A DNA stretch of 64,000 bases, taken from positions 140,187 through 204,186 of the forward strand of contig JAEUUL010000041.1 in NCBI GenBank assembly GCA_016787485.1, given 5' to 3'. The translations under genes and the position numbers were made by a program. This document shows positions 7,404 to 19,600 of this stretch, one piece after another. The notes under the pieces were generated by a model. The model had not been told where the DNA came from and ran no database searches. It worked only from the letters and a program-made list of their open reading frames with translations. Origin of the DNA: Bacteroidota bacterium. GTDB taxonomy: Bacteria > Bacteroidota > Bacteroidia > NS11-12g > UBA955. Each line of letters opens with the position of its first letter. Position 1 is the first letter of the stretch.

Positions 7404-9284
7404 ATGAAGATTGAACAGGCACTGAAGGAGAAAATCGCATCTGCGCTGCTGGAATTATACCAAACCAGTCTGCCGGTGGTGAAACTGGAAAAAACCAACG
7501 CCGATTTTGAAGGAGATTACACTTTTGTGGTTTTCCCATTGTTGCGTGCAAGTCGGAAAAATCCGGAACAAACCGCTGCTGAAATTGGGGAGAAACTGGC
7601 TCTTTCTGCCGAACTGGTGCATTCATTTAATGTCGTAAAAGGGTTTTTAAATATCGTTATTCGCGAAAATATCTGGAGTGAATTTCTTCAAAAAGAATGG
7701 AACAATCCGGCATATGCCCTTTCACCCGGTACCGGTAAAAAGGTGATGGTGGAATACTCCTCACCGAATACAAACAAACCCCTGCACCTGGGGCACATAA
7801 GAAACATTCTGCTAGGATACAGCGTAGCTGAAATCATGAAAGCCACCGGATATGCCGTAACCAAAGCGAATCTGGTCAATGACCGCGGTATACATATCTG
7901 CAAAAGCATGCTGGCCTGGCAAAGATTTGGCAACGGTGAAACCCCGGAAAATGGTATCAAAGGCGACCATCTGGCAGGTAAATATTATGTTATTTTTGAA
8001 AATGCGCTGCGTGCTGAAACAGAGGAAGTGATCAAAGCGGCGCTATCCGGAGACTTTACCGGCACCGATGCAGCCATTCAACCCAAGCTGGCTGAATTAT
8101 ACGCCATACTTTCAAACCCGGAAAATAAAGAAGAGAAAAAGGAAAAAGCCCGGGATGAAATAAAGGAAACCATCCGCAACCACAGCCCGCTGATGCAGGA
8201 ATGTCAGGAAATGCTGCGTCAGTGGGAAGCAGGAAATCCAGATGTGCTTCATCTCTGGAAAACCATGAATGGGTGGGTGTATGATGGATTTGATGTAACC
8301 TATAAACGTCTGGGAGTAGACTTTGATAAATGGTATTATGAAAGCAATACCTATACCCTGGGTAAAGACATCATTGAAGAAGGATTATCCGCCGGGGTTT
8401 TTTACCGGCGCGATGACGGCAGCGTATGGATAGACCTTACGGCAGAAGGCCTGGACCATAAACTGGTCCTTCGCAAAGACGGCACTTCCGTTTACATCAC
8501 CCAGGATATTGGAACCGCTGAATTGAAATACCGGGATTATGGACTGGACCAGAGCATTTATGTGGTAGGCAATGAACAGGATTACCATTTCAAAGTACTT
8601 TTCCAGATCATGCGCAGGTTGGGACGGCCCTATGCTGAAGGAATGCACCATCTCAGTTATGGCATGGTAGACCTGCCCAGCGGAAAGATGAAGAGCCGGG
8701 AAGGCACAGTGGTAGATGCCGATGACCTGCTCGATGAAATGCATGCCACTGCGCGTGAAAAAACCATTGAGTTGGGCAAAACCGAAGGTCTGGAAGAGGC
8801 CGCGTTGAATGAACTGTTTGAGAAACTGGGCCTTGCCGCCCTCAAATTCTTCATCCTGAAAGTTGACCCCAAAAAACGCATGTTGTTCAATCCCTCGGAA
8901 AGCATAGATTTTCAGGGAGACACCGGTCCGTTTGTGATGTATACCTATGCCCGCATTCAAAGTGTGCTAAGGCAAGCCGGAGAAGGCTGGCAATCTGCTC
9001 CGGTCGCAGGTGAACTTCATACCACCGAAAAGGAAACCCTGGAATGTCTGTATGCCTTTCCCGAAGTTCTGCACAATGCGGCCAGAGACCTTTCACCAGC
9101 CTTGATTTGTCAGTATGCGCTGGATCTGGCCAAAGCGTTCAACCGCATTTACAGCGAACTCTCATTGTTGCATGAAACTGACCCGGCGCGCAGGGCCACC
9201 CGCTTGAAAATAGCCTCCTTTACAGCCCAAAGCCTGAAAATGTCCATGAACCTTCTGGGCATAAAGGAAGTGGAACGGATGTGA
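7404..9284 (+). CDS. argS: Arginine--tRNA ligase
   Basis: A 626-residue class I aminoacyl-tRNA synthetase that charges tRNA-Arg using ATP; cytoplasmic and essential. It has the ArgS N-terminal domain (residues 1-110), the HIGH signature as HLGH at 128-131 (NKPLHLGHIRN), and the KMSKS equivalent as GKMKSREG near 427-434. A DALR-type anticodon-binding domain ends the protein (FNRIYSEL...SLKMSMNLLGI, the usual ArgS tail). Length is normal for the bacterial enzyme (550-640). A TAATTTCG box just before the ATG suggests its own promoter; the next gene, a secreted protease, has another, so they need not be cotranscribed. Confidence 0.97.
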   Translation: MKIEQALKEKIASALLELYQTSLPVVKLEKTNADFEGDYTFVVFPLLRASRKNPEQTAAEIGEKLALSAELVHSFNVVKGFLNIVIRENIWSEFLQKEWNNPAYALSPGTGKKVMVEYSSPNTNKPLHLGHIRNILLGYSVAEIMKATGYAVTKANLVNDRGIHICKSMLAWQRFGNGETPENGIKGDHLAGKYYVIFENALRAETEEVIKAALSGDFTGTDAAIQPKLAELYAILSNPENKEEKKEKARDEIKETIRNHSPLMQECQEMLRQWEAGNPDVLHLWKTMNGWVYDGFDVTYKRLGVDFDKWYYESNTYTLGKDIIEEGLSAGVFYRRDDGSVWIDLTAEGLDHKLVLRKDGTSVYITQDIGTAELKYRDYGLDQSIYVVGNEQDYHFKVLFQIMRRLGRPYAEGMHHLSYGMVDLPSGKMKSREGTVVDADDLLDEMHATAREKTIELGKTEGLEEAALNELFEKLGLAALKFFILKVDPKKRMLFNPSESIDFQGDTGPFVMYTYARIQSVLRQAGEGWQSAPVAGELHTTEKETLECLYAFPEVLHNAARDLSPALICQYALDLAKAFNRIYSELSLLHETDPARRATRLKIASFTAQSLKMSMNLLGIKEVERM

Positions 9285-9335
9285 TTTTCCGGCTCATGCA
9301 ACTTTTTCTGGGTTTCAATTGTCAAAGGGATAAAT

Positions 9336-9343
9336 TACCTTTG
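9336..9343 (+). promoter_or_regulatory. -7 promoter box (TACCTTTG)
   Basis: Exact TAnnTTTG match, 13 nt before the ATG of the M4 metalloprotease. Confidence 0.55.
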
Positions 9344-9356
9344 ATTCGGAAGGCCT

Positions 9357-12300
9357 ATGAAAAAACTGATACCTTTCGTACTGTTCCTTTGCGCCGGCAA
9401 TCTCGCTGCACAATCCATACACTGGTTCAATGTGAGTTACAGCGAACAAACGGGACTTCCGCGCTGGGCTGAAACCCAAACAGAAAACCAGATTACAGAA
9501 GACGCTTTTTTTCAATGGCTCACCCGTGAATATGTGCTGCCACCAGAATCCGAATTCAGGCTGCTGCGCAGTGATGCCGATGAACTTGGATTTGTCCACA
9601 AACGGTTTGTTCAGTATTACAAAGCCAAGCCGGTTCAGAGCAGTATGCTCATTCTGCACCTGCGCGATGGCTGGGTAGAATCGTTTAACGGGGATTTCTA
9701 CAATCAGTTTGCAAACAATTTCGCCGGGATGTCGGCCAGTGCCGCACGGGACCGGCTTCTGGCACAATACGGCAATGTGACTTTCCGCTGGCAGGTTCCT
9801 GCTGAAGAAGCCATGCTCAAATCCATTACAGGAAACCCTGCAGCCACCTGGTATCCTGCTAGTGTTCCTGTGGTCTGGTACGCCGCGGAAGGCAATAAAG
9901 CCATTCCATGTTATGCTGTGCATGTTGCCATTGCAAATCCCCGGCAGGATGAAACCGTGATGCTGGATATACGAAACGGAACAGTGGCCGGTAATTTTCC
10001 TATGGAGGTGCATAGCGACAGTGCCGGAAAAGCCAATACCTGGTATGAAGGGGTGCAGAATATTACTGCAGATTTTGTGGCCAAAGACAGTTTCAGGCTC
10101 CGGGAATCTGGCAAACGCAATGTAAATACCTACAAAACCTCTTTAAACAACGACTACTTCGACAAAGACAATTACTGGAATACAACCGGAGACCGGATTG
10201 CCGGAGATGTGCACTGGGGCGGGGAACTGGTTTCTGATTTTATGAAGAAATTCTTCAATAAGAACAGTTATGATGGGAAGGGCGGGGCAATCAATCTCGT
10301 GACCTCATCGGGCAGCGGAAATGCATTCTGGAATCTGGGTTCAAATTATGCTACTTTTCTGGTGGGCAGCAGTGGATCGGTAGGTCCGTGCGCAGCGCTG
10401 GATGTGGTGGGGCATGAGATGGGTCATGGCATTGCCGATGAAATATCCGGCCTGCTGTACAGTGGAGAAGCCTGCGCCCTGCACGAAAGCTTTGCAGACA
10501 TAAACGGTCATATGACTGAATTTATGGCAGATTCTGCAAAAGCCAACTGGTGGCTGGGCGAAAAAGTATGGAGCAGCACAAAAGGCATTCGCTACATGCG
10601 TGATCCCTGGCAGTTTAAAAATCCAAAAGCCTATGGAGGACAATACTGGCCAAATGGTTGTCATGGAAGCGGCGGTGTGCAGAATTACTGGTATTATCTG
10701 ATGACAGTGGGTGATACCGGCACCAATGAATTCGGTTACAACTATAAATTAAGCGGTCTGGGTCATTGGAAAGCTGCACAGATTACCTACCGTGGTTACT
10801 TTTACTATATGGTTCCGGCAGCTACATTTAAAGATGCCTGCAAAGTAAGTATCAAGGCTGCCAAAGACCTGTACGGCGGTTGTTCAAATGAAATCAACTA
10901 TGTTTTTGCTGCATGGAAAGCAGTAAATGTGGAGGACACTTCTATCAAAGCAGTAGACCTTACACATGGCATCAACACAGCCAGTCTGCTTTGTAACGGA
11001 ACCCCTGTAAAATCCAGCATCGGCTCATTCGGCGACATGAGCAGGAAAGTTTCCTGGCTGGTGGACAAAAAAGATACTTCTACCCAGAAATCATTCAGTT
11101 ATACATTTCATTCCACAGGCGTTCATACCGTTCATTTAACCACGAATACCTGCGGAAAAATATTTTATGACAGTGCGCGGATTGTGGTGAATTACCGGCC
11201 TGTACCTGCATTTACAAAACCCTTTGATACCACATGCGCCGGCACAGAAAAATGGACGTTTACAAACACCACTGTAAATGCCGATAAAAATATTCCGTTG
11301 AAATTTTACTGGTATATCAATCCCGGCGGAAACTGGGATACAAGCACCCATTTGAAAACGAATTTCCCACTAGGCCTGGATTATGAGATAGAATTGAAAG
11401 CCTATTATCCTGCCGGTTGCTGGGCCACCACCAAGACCAGGATTACCTCTTTGGAGAAGCCCCACCCCTCTTTCAGTATTCAGAAAAATGTTTGCCAGAA
11501 CCGGCCATTGAAATTCACAAATACATCCGATACCAGTACCAAACCCACATTCAAATGGTATTTTCCGGATACTACAATTTTTTCAGGTTTTGTCCCACCG
11601 GCCAAATCATTGAAAAAAGCCGGCACAGCAAACATTGTCCTTGAAGCTGTGTATCTGGGAGGCAAGTGCACAGATACTGCACAACGCACTGTTCTTATCT
11701 ACCAGAATCCCAAACCTGATTTTTACTACTCAAACAATTGCAGGAATAAAACCATGACTCTCATGGGAACCGGAACATTCTACAGTGCCAAACAATGGAA
11801 TCAGTGGCATTTCGGGCATTCCAATCCCATCATGAAAGATACTTTTCTTTTAAAACTGGAAGACAGCTCAGCACGGACTATAGGATATACCGCAGGTGAT
11901 GCCAACGGCTGTCAGGCCACAGTGTATAAAACCATTCCGCTTGGCCTGGCCAAAGCAGCGGGCAGCGTTACGGATGCCTGCGCAGGGGATAAGACCATTT
12001 ACACCAACAACAGTACAGGGGACCCGGACATGGTTTCAGACTGGCTGATGGGCGACGGAATGCTTACAGGGGGCGGGCAGAAATTCTATACTTATCCCAC
12101 TGCCGGGGTATGGACTTCCTCATTGATTGTCATTTCGGGCATTTGTACAGATACATTGCGCATCAAACACCGTGTCTACCCAAGCCCGTCTCCGGAATTT
12201 ACTGCACCCACCGTTTGCGCAGATCAGCCCACGCCATTTCAGAACAATACACCCGGAAAAGACAGCCTGAAACACAAATGGTATTTTGCAGATGGTGACT

Positions 12301-12929
12301 CGTCGGAAAAGACTCATCCATTGCATCAGTACAATGTCTCCAAAACCACAACCTATGCCGTTCAACTCCAGAGCCTCAACTCATTTGGCTGTTCAAAAAG
12401 TATAACCAAGCAGGTCAATGTGGTGGAGCTGCCCATTTGTGGATTTACTGCTTCGGTTGACCCATTAAACCCGGCCACAATTCAATTCAGTCCTGCGCAG
12501 TCCGGCACAGTTACTTCTCTCTGGCACTTTGGAGATGGAGACAGTTCCATACAATCCGGCACATTAAAACATACCTATAAAAATCCGGGTAAATTCACAG
12601 CCAGATTAAAACTGACAAATCCCGCAGGCTGCAGTTGCACTGAAAGCCGGGAAATCAATGCCGGTGTAAACCAAACAACGGAAATCACGGCAAAATACCT
12701 GCGTGTTTATCCCAATCCTGCTCACGGTTATTTTATATTAAACAATACCGGAAACGAAACCATTTCTGTGCATTTGTACGATTCAAAATCAGCATTGGCC
12801 GGAAGTGGCAAACTGATGCCAAACTCCATTCAGAATTGGGATGTACAGCATCTGACTCAGGGTATTTACTGGCTGATCGTGGATCGGGATGAATCCCGGC
12901 AAACCATTAAACTGGTTATTCAAAAATAA
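9357..12929 (+). CDS. M4 (thermolysin-like) metallopeptidase with PKD-like repeats and T9SS domain
   Basis: 1190 residues. A signal peptide (MKKLIPFVLFLCAGNLAAQ) leads an FTP/PepSY-like inhibitory propeptide (about 30-220). The M4 catalytic domain follows: the zinc site HEMGH at 353-357 with the third ligand E377 in HESFAD and D381, and the WWLGEK and GGVQNYWYYLM segments typical of bacillolysins. The 560-1110 region carries several Cys-containing PKD-like repeats (WHFGDGDSS, WYFADGDSS). Residues about 1115-1190 are a T9SS signal (VYPNPAHGYF ... LTQGIYWLIV). It is a secreted zinc endopeptidase, likely matured by cleavage of its propeptide, and probably feeds peptide uptake. Catalytic residues are intact, so I expect activity. 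Confidence 0.92.
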   Translation: MKKLIPFVLFLCAGNLAAQSIHWFNVSYSEQTGLPRWAETQTENQITEDAFFQWLTREYVLPPESEFRLLRSDADELGFVHKRFVQYYKAKPVQSSMLILHLRDGWVESFNGDFYNQFANNFAGMSASAARDRLLAQYGNVTFRWQVPAEEAMLKSITGNPAATWYPASVPVVWYAAEGNKAIPCYAVHVAIANPRQDETVMLDIRNGTVAGNFPMEVHSDSAGKANTWYEGVQNITADFVAKDSFRLRESGKRNVNTYKTSLNNDYFDKDNYWNTTGDRIAGDVHWGGELVSDFMKKFFNKNSYDGKGGAINLVTSSGSGNAFWNLGSNYATFLVGSSGSVGPCAALDVVGHEMGHGIADEISGLLYSGEACALHESFADINGHMTEFMADSAKANWWLGEKVWSSTKGIRYMRDPWQFKNPKAYGGQYWPNGCHGSGGVQNYWYYLMTVGDTGTNEFGYNYKLSGLGHWKAAQITYRGYFYYMVPAATFKDACKVSIKAAKDLYGGCSNEINYVFAAWKAVNVEDTSIKAVDLTHGINTASLLCNGTPVKSSIGSFGDMSRKVSWLVDKKDTSTQKSFSYTFHSTGVHTVHLTTNTCGKIFYDSARIVVNYRPVPAFTKPFDTTCAGTEKWTFTNTTVNADKNIPLKFYWYINPGGNWDTSTHLKTNFPLGLDYEIELKAYYPAGCWATTKTRITSLEKPHPSFSIQKNVCQNRPLKFTNTSDTSTKPTFKWYFPDTTIFSGFVPPAKSLKKAGTANIVLEAVYLGGKCTDTAQRTVLIYQNPKPDFYYSNNCRNKTMTLMGTGTFYSAKQWNQWHFGHSNPIMKDTFLLKLEDSSARTIGYTAGDANGCQATVYKTIPLGLAKAAGSVTDACAGDKTIYTNNSTGDPDMVSDWLMGDGMLTGGGQKFYTYPTAGVWTSSLIVISGICTDTLRIKHRVYPSPSPEFTAPTVCADQPTPFQNNTPGKDSLKHKWYFADGDSSEKTHPLHQYNVSKTTTYAVQLQSLNSFGCSKSITKQVNVVELPICGFTASVDPLNPATIQFSPAQSGTVTSLWHFGDGDSSIQSGTLKHTYKNPGKFTARLKLTNPAGCSCTESREINAGVNQTTEITAKYLRVYPNPAHGYFILNNTGNETISVHLYDSKSALAGSGKLMPNSIQNWDVQHLTQGIYWLIVDRDESRQTIKLVIQK

Positions 12930-12936
12930 TGTGAAA

Positions 12937-13524
12937 TTATTTTTTTAACCGATCCGGATTTTCTGACAGGAATTGTTTCCAGTTTCCCGGTTTCCCTTTT
13001 GATGTTTTGCTTCCTGTTTGACCAAAACTGCGGGGACTGAACTGAAAGAAGTGGCAAACTGCGGCGGCAAGGCCATCGGTAGCATCCAGGCTTTCAGGCA
13101 ATTGGTCAAACACAAGCAGCGACTGCAACATGGCAGAAACCTGCTCCTTGCTCGCATTTCCATTACCCGTTATGCTTTGTTTGATTTTCCTGGGCACATA
13201 CTCATACACTTCAAGATTGCGGCTGATGGCAGCGGCTATCGCCACCCCCTGTGCACGACCCAGTTTGAGCATACTTTGCACATTCTTGCCATAAAACGGG
13301 GCTTCAATCGCAACCTCCGTAATCTGAAATCCATCAATCAGACCGGCGATTTTCTCATAGATGTGAAACAGCTTTTTACCGTGATCACTGTATTTGTCCA
13401 GTCTTACTACCCCGGTGCCCTTCAATGCCATTCCATTTCCAAGGGTTTCAATGATTCCGTATCCCAACAGATTTGTACCCGGATCTATGCCCAGAATGAT
13501 GCGGGGTTTTTCTGTTTCTTTCAT
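12937..13524 (-). CDS. ruvC: Crossover junction endodeoxyribonuclease RuvC
   Basis: 195 residues from ATG 13524 (MKETEKPRIILGIDPG); a longer upstream frame exists but contains the promoter. RuvC resolves Holliday junctions made by RuvAB during recombinational repair. The RNase H-like core shows the acidic catalytic residues: D in LGIDPGT, E in VAIEAPFYGKN, and the C-terminal pair in SLDATDGLAAA. The C-terminus has a basic, low-complexity extension after the core. It converges with the M4 protease gene (7 nt between stops). The promoter lies directly behind the terminator of the giant PKD gene. Confidence 0.96.
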   Translation of the reverse strand: MKETEKPRIILGIDPGTNLLGYGIIETLGNGMALKGTGVVRLDKYSDHGKKLFHIYEKIAGLIDGFQITEVAIEAPFYGKNVQSMLKLGRAQGVAIAAAISRNLEVYEYVPRKIKQSITGNGNASKEQVSAMLQSLLVFDQLPESLDATDGLAAAVCHFFQFSPRSFGQTGSKTSKGKPGNWKQFLSENPDRLKK

Positions 13525-13549
13525 ACCAAAGCCGGAACAATCCGGCGAA

Positions 13550-13557
13550 CAAAGGTA
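13550..13557 (-). promoter_or_regulatory. -7 promoter box of ruvC (TACCTTTG)
   Basis: Exact TAnnTTTG match on the minus strand, 25 nt before the ruvC ATG and 3 nt downstream of the preceding terminator stem. Confidence 0.55.
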
Positions 13558-13560
13558 AAA

Positions 13561-13590
13561 TGAAAAGGGCCGCACATGCGGCCCTTTTCA
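13561..13590 (-). terminator. Terminator hairpin of the giant PKD gene
   Basis: A perfect 13-bp stem (TGAAAAGGGCCGC / GCGGCCCTTTTCA) with a 4-nt ACAT loop, 17 nt past the stop at 13608. The stem itself ends in the A/T-rich pairs, so both strands carry T residues. Confidence 0.85.
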
Positions 13591-13607
13591 TGAATTCGAT
13601 TCAACCT

Positions 13608-16600
13608 TTATTTCTTGATGAGCTTGGTTGAATACGTTTTGCTGTTTTCAATATCTGTTACACGAACGATATACATTCCGGGAGACAGATGCCTCAGGTC
13701 AAACCGGTAGCGGCCTTCTGACAGACCGAGTGCTTTAGCCTGTGTCAATTGTCCATGGATATCGTACAATTCAACATTGGCTTTGAATCCGGCTATGGCA
13801 AATTCCACATCCACCTCATTCTGTGCCGGATTCGGAATCAGTTTCACGAATTGTGACCCATTCAGCTTGCCGGCATTTGCATCTTCATCACCCAGACTAT
13901 ATGCACCGAAAATGTAATCCTGATTACCCTGATAACTGTGCAGCACATCCCGGGCAATAGAAGACACCGGATTGGCAGCATTGTCAATGGCTTTCAATGC
14001 ATGTTGATCATTTGTACTCAGTTCAGAGCCTGCAGAGTTCCATACAATGGCGGTTACGGTTTGCAATGCCAGCTCCTGATCCGTTTCGGGATTCAGCGCT
14101 TTTATAGCAGCTATGGCAGCTGCTGCATCGCCACGCTTATACAGCCAGCGTGCCTCCATATAACCCAGGGTGAATGGCGAAAGGACCGCAGCCTGACGCG
14201 CCAGATTCATGGCTTTGTCAAAGTCTGTCCTGTTTCCAAGGTCGGCCAGAATCAGCAGCATAGCGGTCTGGTCGTCCGGTGCCACAGGGGTAAGATTGAC
14301 AGGGTTGCCCTTGATTACATCTATTCCTATTCCTCCTGTTCCGCTGGTACCACCTGCGTCTATCAGATCTGATTTTCCACGGTAATTGTCGCATATATCC
14401 CAATGGTTCAGTTTGTACCATTTGTTGTTCACAATACGCTGTCCGCATGCCGCAGTGCTGCTGTACATGCTGTTTCCGGGACAGGCATTGTTCACCACAT
14501 TCCATGTTACCGCAGCACCATCATTGCATTCCTGAATGATGAGGCCTGCACCCAGATTACGGATGTCGTATGCACCTCCGAAATAATTGTTGCATACAAA
14601 CGTATTCCGCCCCGGATTGCCTGAATTGCCTATGGTTCCGCTGTGATTCTGAACCTGAATACCTGCAATTTGAAAATTGTACATGTAATTGTTGAATATC
14701 TGTGGAATGGTGACGAACGGAGTGGTATGTCTCACATAAATGGCATAACGGGTATCAAAAATGCAATTGGTATAAATCCGGTTTCCGCTATTGCCCTGGA
14801 ACATATAAATACCCACTGAATGAACGCCTGTTCCCTGATAGTCTTTCATGCGCACGATGTTGCAGGAAATATCATGGCCCTGGGAGGCTGAATCCAGTAT
14901 GCCCACATCACCTGTCAAATCAATATCATTCTCATTCACAAGCGATTTGGTGCACAATCTGGTCCAGATTCCGGTTTTGAACCCTTTGATATTATTGTCG
15001 CGGATATTGAGCAAATAACAGCGGTGGGCAAAAATGGCAGTATTCAGTTTGTCAGCATTGTCGGAGTTACGCAGGTTGTTGGCAAACACCAGACAAGCCC
15101 TGTCCAGATTGCTCAGGCGTATTTGTACTTCCGCAGGGAAAACACCAGCCAGGGTTTGTTCCATGGTGTTGTTTTCTATGGTTACCACACCGTTGTTGCC
15201 TGCCACATCTATGCTGCGATACATATTGGTAAATGTATTCGAACTCATAGTACCCGATGAATTCTGCATGTAAATACCGAAATAGCGGTTGGGTTGCTTG
15301 CTGCGGTCACTGTTGCGGAAGAAGTTCTGCGAAACCATTTCCTCCATGCTTGTATTCAGCAGTTTTATACCCCAGAAATCATTGGTACCGTATAAGCCGG
15401 GCACATTGAAATTGGTGTTTTCAATCACAAACGTATTGTCTGTAATACCTTCTCTGTATGCATTTCCGGATTTATTGATCTGAATACCCACATTGCAATT
15501 GCTGAATGTATTATCCGTGATTCTTACACTATAATTTTTGGTATTCCGTATATCCACAGCATGCCGTGCATTTTTGTACAGCGAAGTGTGAATGAGTCCC
15601 TGAGATTTGTCTTTGAAAGTAAACCCTACCCAGATATCATTCATATCGCAGGGGCGGAATACGCTGTTGTTGGCACGGATAATGGTGCTGTCTTCAAAAA
15701 TAATTTCACCGTCACGGTCAAATACGCAATCCACTTCGGTAAGATCCAGGATGGCGGTTTGCCTCACATAGACCCTGCCGGCGATGTAATATTTGCCATT
15801 CCATACGGTGGATGTACTAATAACTGTGCTGTCCTGCACAAGGGTATAAACCGTACCTGGCGGGAAACAACAATCCCCTGTGTCTATTTTCAGAGTATCC
15901 CAGCTTTCACAACAATGGCTGTAGAATGCATGCAATACATAGGTGCCCGGTTGTGTGGCGGTATAACAATTTCCGGTAGCAAGCCAGTTCGGGGGCTGCA
16001 GCAGTGTCCAGGTATAAATCACCCCGGGTTGCGGATTCTGGGCACACATGACTATGCCTCCGGGAGAATTCACACAAATAACCGGATTGGGTGAATTGGT
16101 AAGGATTTTAGCAACCGGCCCGGCTACAAATTGCACATTGAATACCTCAGAGGTTGATGCACAGCCTGTGGTTGCATCCACACAAACCAGGTAATAATTT
16201 CCCGGACTTGTAATGCTGATGTTCTGTGTGGTGGCATATAGGTTATTGTTCAGGAACCACTGGTATTGCAGCACCTGAGTTCCCACTGGGTATGGCCCGC
16301 AAAGGGTTATCGGATTTGCAGATTTGCAAACCCTGTAACACCCTTTGGGCACATTGCTCAAATCGGGTCTGGGCACAAAATTGTTGACATAATACGTACT
16401 CACCTCAGAACAACCGCTGGCATTGGTAACCGTGCAGGTATAGACTCCATTGCCAAAGATCCTGATGGAAAGAACGCCGGTTTGTCCTGTGCTCCACACA
16501 ACGCTTGTATATGAACCGGTAATGGTCGCTGTGAGTGTGGCAGAGTCACCCTGACAAATGTAACCGGTATTGCTCAGGGAAAGACTGACCTGCGGGGCCG

Positions 16601-19600
16601 GCAAACTCACAAGTGTGGCGGTATCCCATGCAATACAGCCTGCAGCACTGGTCACCTGCAGATACACCGTATTCGTACCTATCATGCCAAACCAATAGGC
16701 CGTGGAACCCGTTCCGGTAAGCCCTGCTGGATTGCTGCTCCAATTATACTGATAACCTGCACCCTGCAGTGCCTGCAAGGGGGAGAATGTATTGCTGCAC
16801 ACAGAATCAGGTGCGAGAATTGTGGCGTTGGGTTTCGGATTTACAATCAACTGGAATGGGCCCAGTGTATCGGTGCATCCGTTGCCATTGGAAATAACCA
16901 CCCAGTACAACCCACTTTGCGTAAGTGTGTCGTTTTTCGAGCTCACACCATTGTTCCAGGAATATGTCCAACCGGCACCTACAGGCGCAGCAGCTACAAA
17001 TTTCTGCCCTTCGCAAATCTGATACACTCCGGGAGATACCGGGATGGCAGCAATGTTGTTTATGGTATACGTAAGTGCCCCTGCATTGAAAATGCTGGTG
17101 GTGATTGAATACGTCTGTGAGTCTTTACATCCCTGTTGATTGGTAATTACCAGTTTCGGATTAAAGGTATTCACAGTGTTATAAATATGAAATGGACTCT
17201 GCAAATTGGATCCGGTCAGATCCCCGAAGGTCCATGCCCACTGCACAATGGGCACCGGACTGCTGCTGATGTCTACAAATTGCATGGACTGACCGACACA
17301 AGCGCCACACATTGTAAAGTCGGCATCAAAATATTTCAGTTTCACTGTATCCTTTACCACTTTGGTGCAAGAAGGATTGGGAGCTGTAACGGTATAAGTG
17401 ATGATAAACGTGGTATCGGTAGTGTAATTGTAAGTGTGGTTTACGGGCAGACTTCCTGCATACAGGCCGGACCCGTCTCCCCAGTCTACGTTCCAGGATA
17501 CCCCGGTGCCGGTTACGACAGAAGTGGGTGTATAGGCAAGTTGTATGGTTTTATAGTTACAATTGATGGGGAATGTATGCTTGATTTTCGGACGAAGTAT
17601 ATAAGGCACATTTACCGTCATTTTGATGGTCACCCAGGTACAGTTGCAGAAGTAATTGAACAGCACGGTATAGGTTCCGGTGTTGTAGTACCAGTGCTGC
17701 GGATTCTGCAGATTGCTGTAGTATCCGTCGCCAAAATCCCAGTAATAGGCAATGGGTGAGCCACTGGTAACCGTAGCCGTAAACTGTCCGTTACAGGGGT
17801 CGTATGAGGGGTTTACCACGGCATTGCATGGAGTAGAACAGGGAGTACAGGGAGGATTGGGGCAGGGCTGGGTTGTGGTGCAACTGGCCGATAGTGTAAC
17901 CGATGCTGTGTCTTTGCATCCATACTCATTGGTAACAATTACGGTATGTGTGCTGTTCTGCACTGTGGAGTAATGTTGGTAAATGGTATCCGAAGCTGCC
18001 GGAATCGCTGTCTGCGGGCTCCATGCATAGTACCAGGCCGCATTGTAAGTGGCTGTCATCTGATAGGGCAGCGGAAGACTCGGACCCACCATGCAATTGT
18101 AACTCACATTCACATTGGGCTTTGGCAGCTTTGGAACCGGACTCACAATCTGGGTAAGGACCGCTGTACAGCCACCTGGGCCTGTAATTGTGCAGGTATA
18201 CGTTCCGGTGGAATTGACCACAATGCTGCGCGTTGTAGCACCGCCCGGACTCCAGGAATACTGTAAGTAGCCCGGAGGGGCTGTCAGCCGCACAGTATCG
18301 CCTTTGCAACTGCCCTTACCTACCGTAATGGTACCTGTTGGGATGGCAAAAATATTTACCTTCTTCACACACATTTTAGGACAAACCTTGTTTTGCAAAG
18401 TGATTTGTCCCTGGTTGATATTGCCCCAGGTCACCGTGATGCTGGTGGAAGTAAGCAGAACGATGTTTCCCCCTATGGCATTCAACTGCCAGGCATTACC
18501 CGGATTGGATGGAATGGTGTAGGTATACGTCTGTCCGATACAGGCATTGGGACTGCCGGTTATGGTCATGCACGCAGTATCCACCACACTGACCTGCAAT
18601 GTGGAGGTGGAAGTACAGAAATAGGGTGCCTGACCTGTGTAGGTTACGGTGATGGTATATGTGCCTACCGTATTCCATTTGATGGATTTAGACTTAACCG
18701 GGGCTGCATTGTATGCCGCACCTGCCGGGGTTACAGACCAACTGCAGGCAGAGATAGAAGGCAGTGAATCGAAACTGTAGATAAATGTGCTTCCCTTGCA
18801 AACCACATTCGGACCATTGATGGCCGGATTCGGCGGGCGGGGAATCAGTGTTACCTGAAAGGATGCGTCATTGTCGCAGACCAGATTGGGGTTAATTGCT
18901 GTGCAATGAATGGTTCCGCTGGTGGCGCTGCCCCAGGCAATGGTTACAGAGGTAGGACTGCTGGCCATAATGGTGCCATTCCCCATTGGCCCCCAAACCA
19001 CCGGCACATTGCTGGTGTAGGTCTGGGTGGTGTATTCGCACACGTTGTTGATATTAAAAACCTGAATAGGCCCCTGTGCCACAATCTGTCGGGTGGCCCT
19101 GCCTTTGCAACAGGTTAAGGGATTATCCATAGACAATGTGATGGTATAAATGCCGGGCTGATTGATGACCCCGCCTATTGTATTGCCGGGATTGGTTGTA
19201 GGATTCACAGCAGTGGTAACTCCGCCGGGTGTGGTTACTGTCCAGTTGTAACAGCTGCCGGGAATCAGATGGGTGCTGAAAGTAGCCCATGATCCCACAC
19301 ATACAGTATCCTGTCCCAGTATTTTTATTGTATCGGGGAAAATGGGAATATCTATGGTATTTTTCCCACAGAGGTAAGGTCCGCCTATTACTTCCACCGA
19401 TACAGTGCCTATAGGTCCACTACCCCAGTTTACGCAGAAACTATCACCCTGTACCGATGGAGTACCCACCCCGCCGGTAGCAGACCAAATGTAAGTGGCG
19501 CCGGCAAAATATGGTGTATGATAACATCTCTGACTATGATGACACACCGTTCCTTTGCAGTCAATCGGAGGCGCATCGCCGGGTTTTACCAGCACCCATA

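Noticed and set aside
17136..17759. 207-codon plus-strand frame within the giant PKD gene
   Set aside because: Repetitive antisense of PKD repeats with no recognisable motif.
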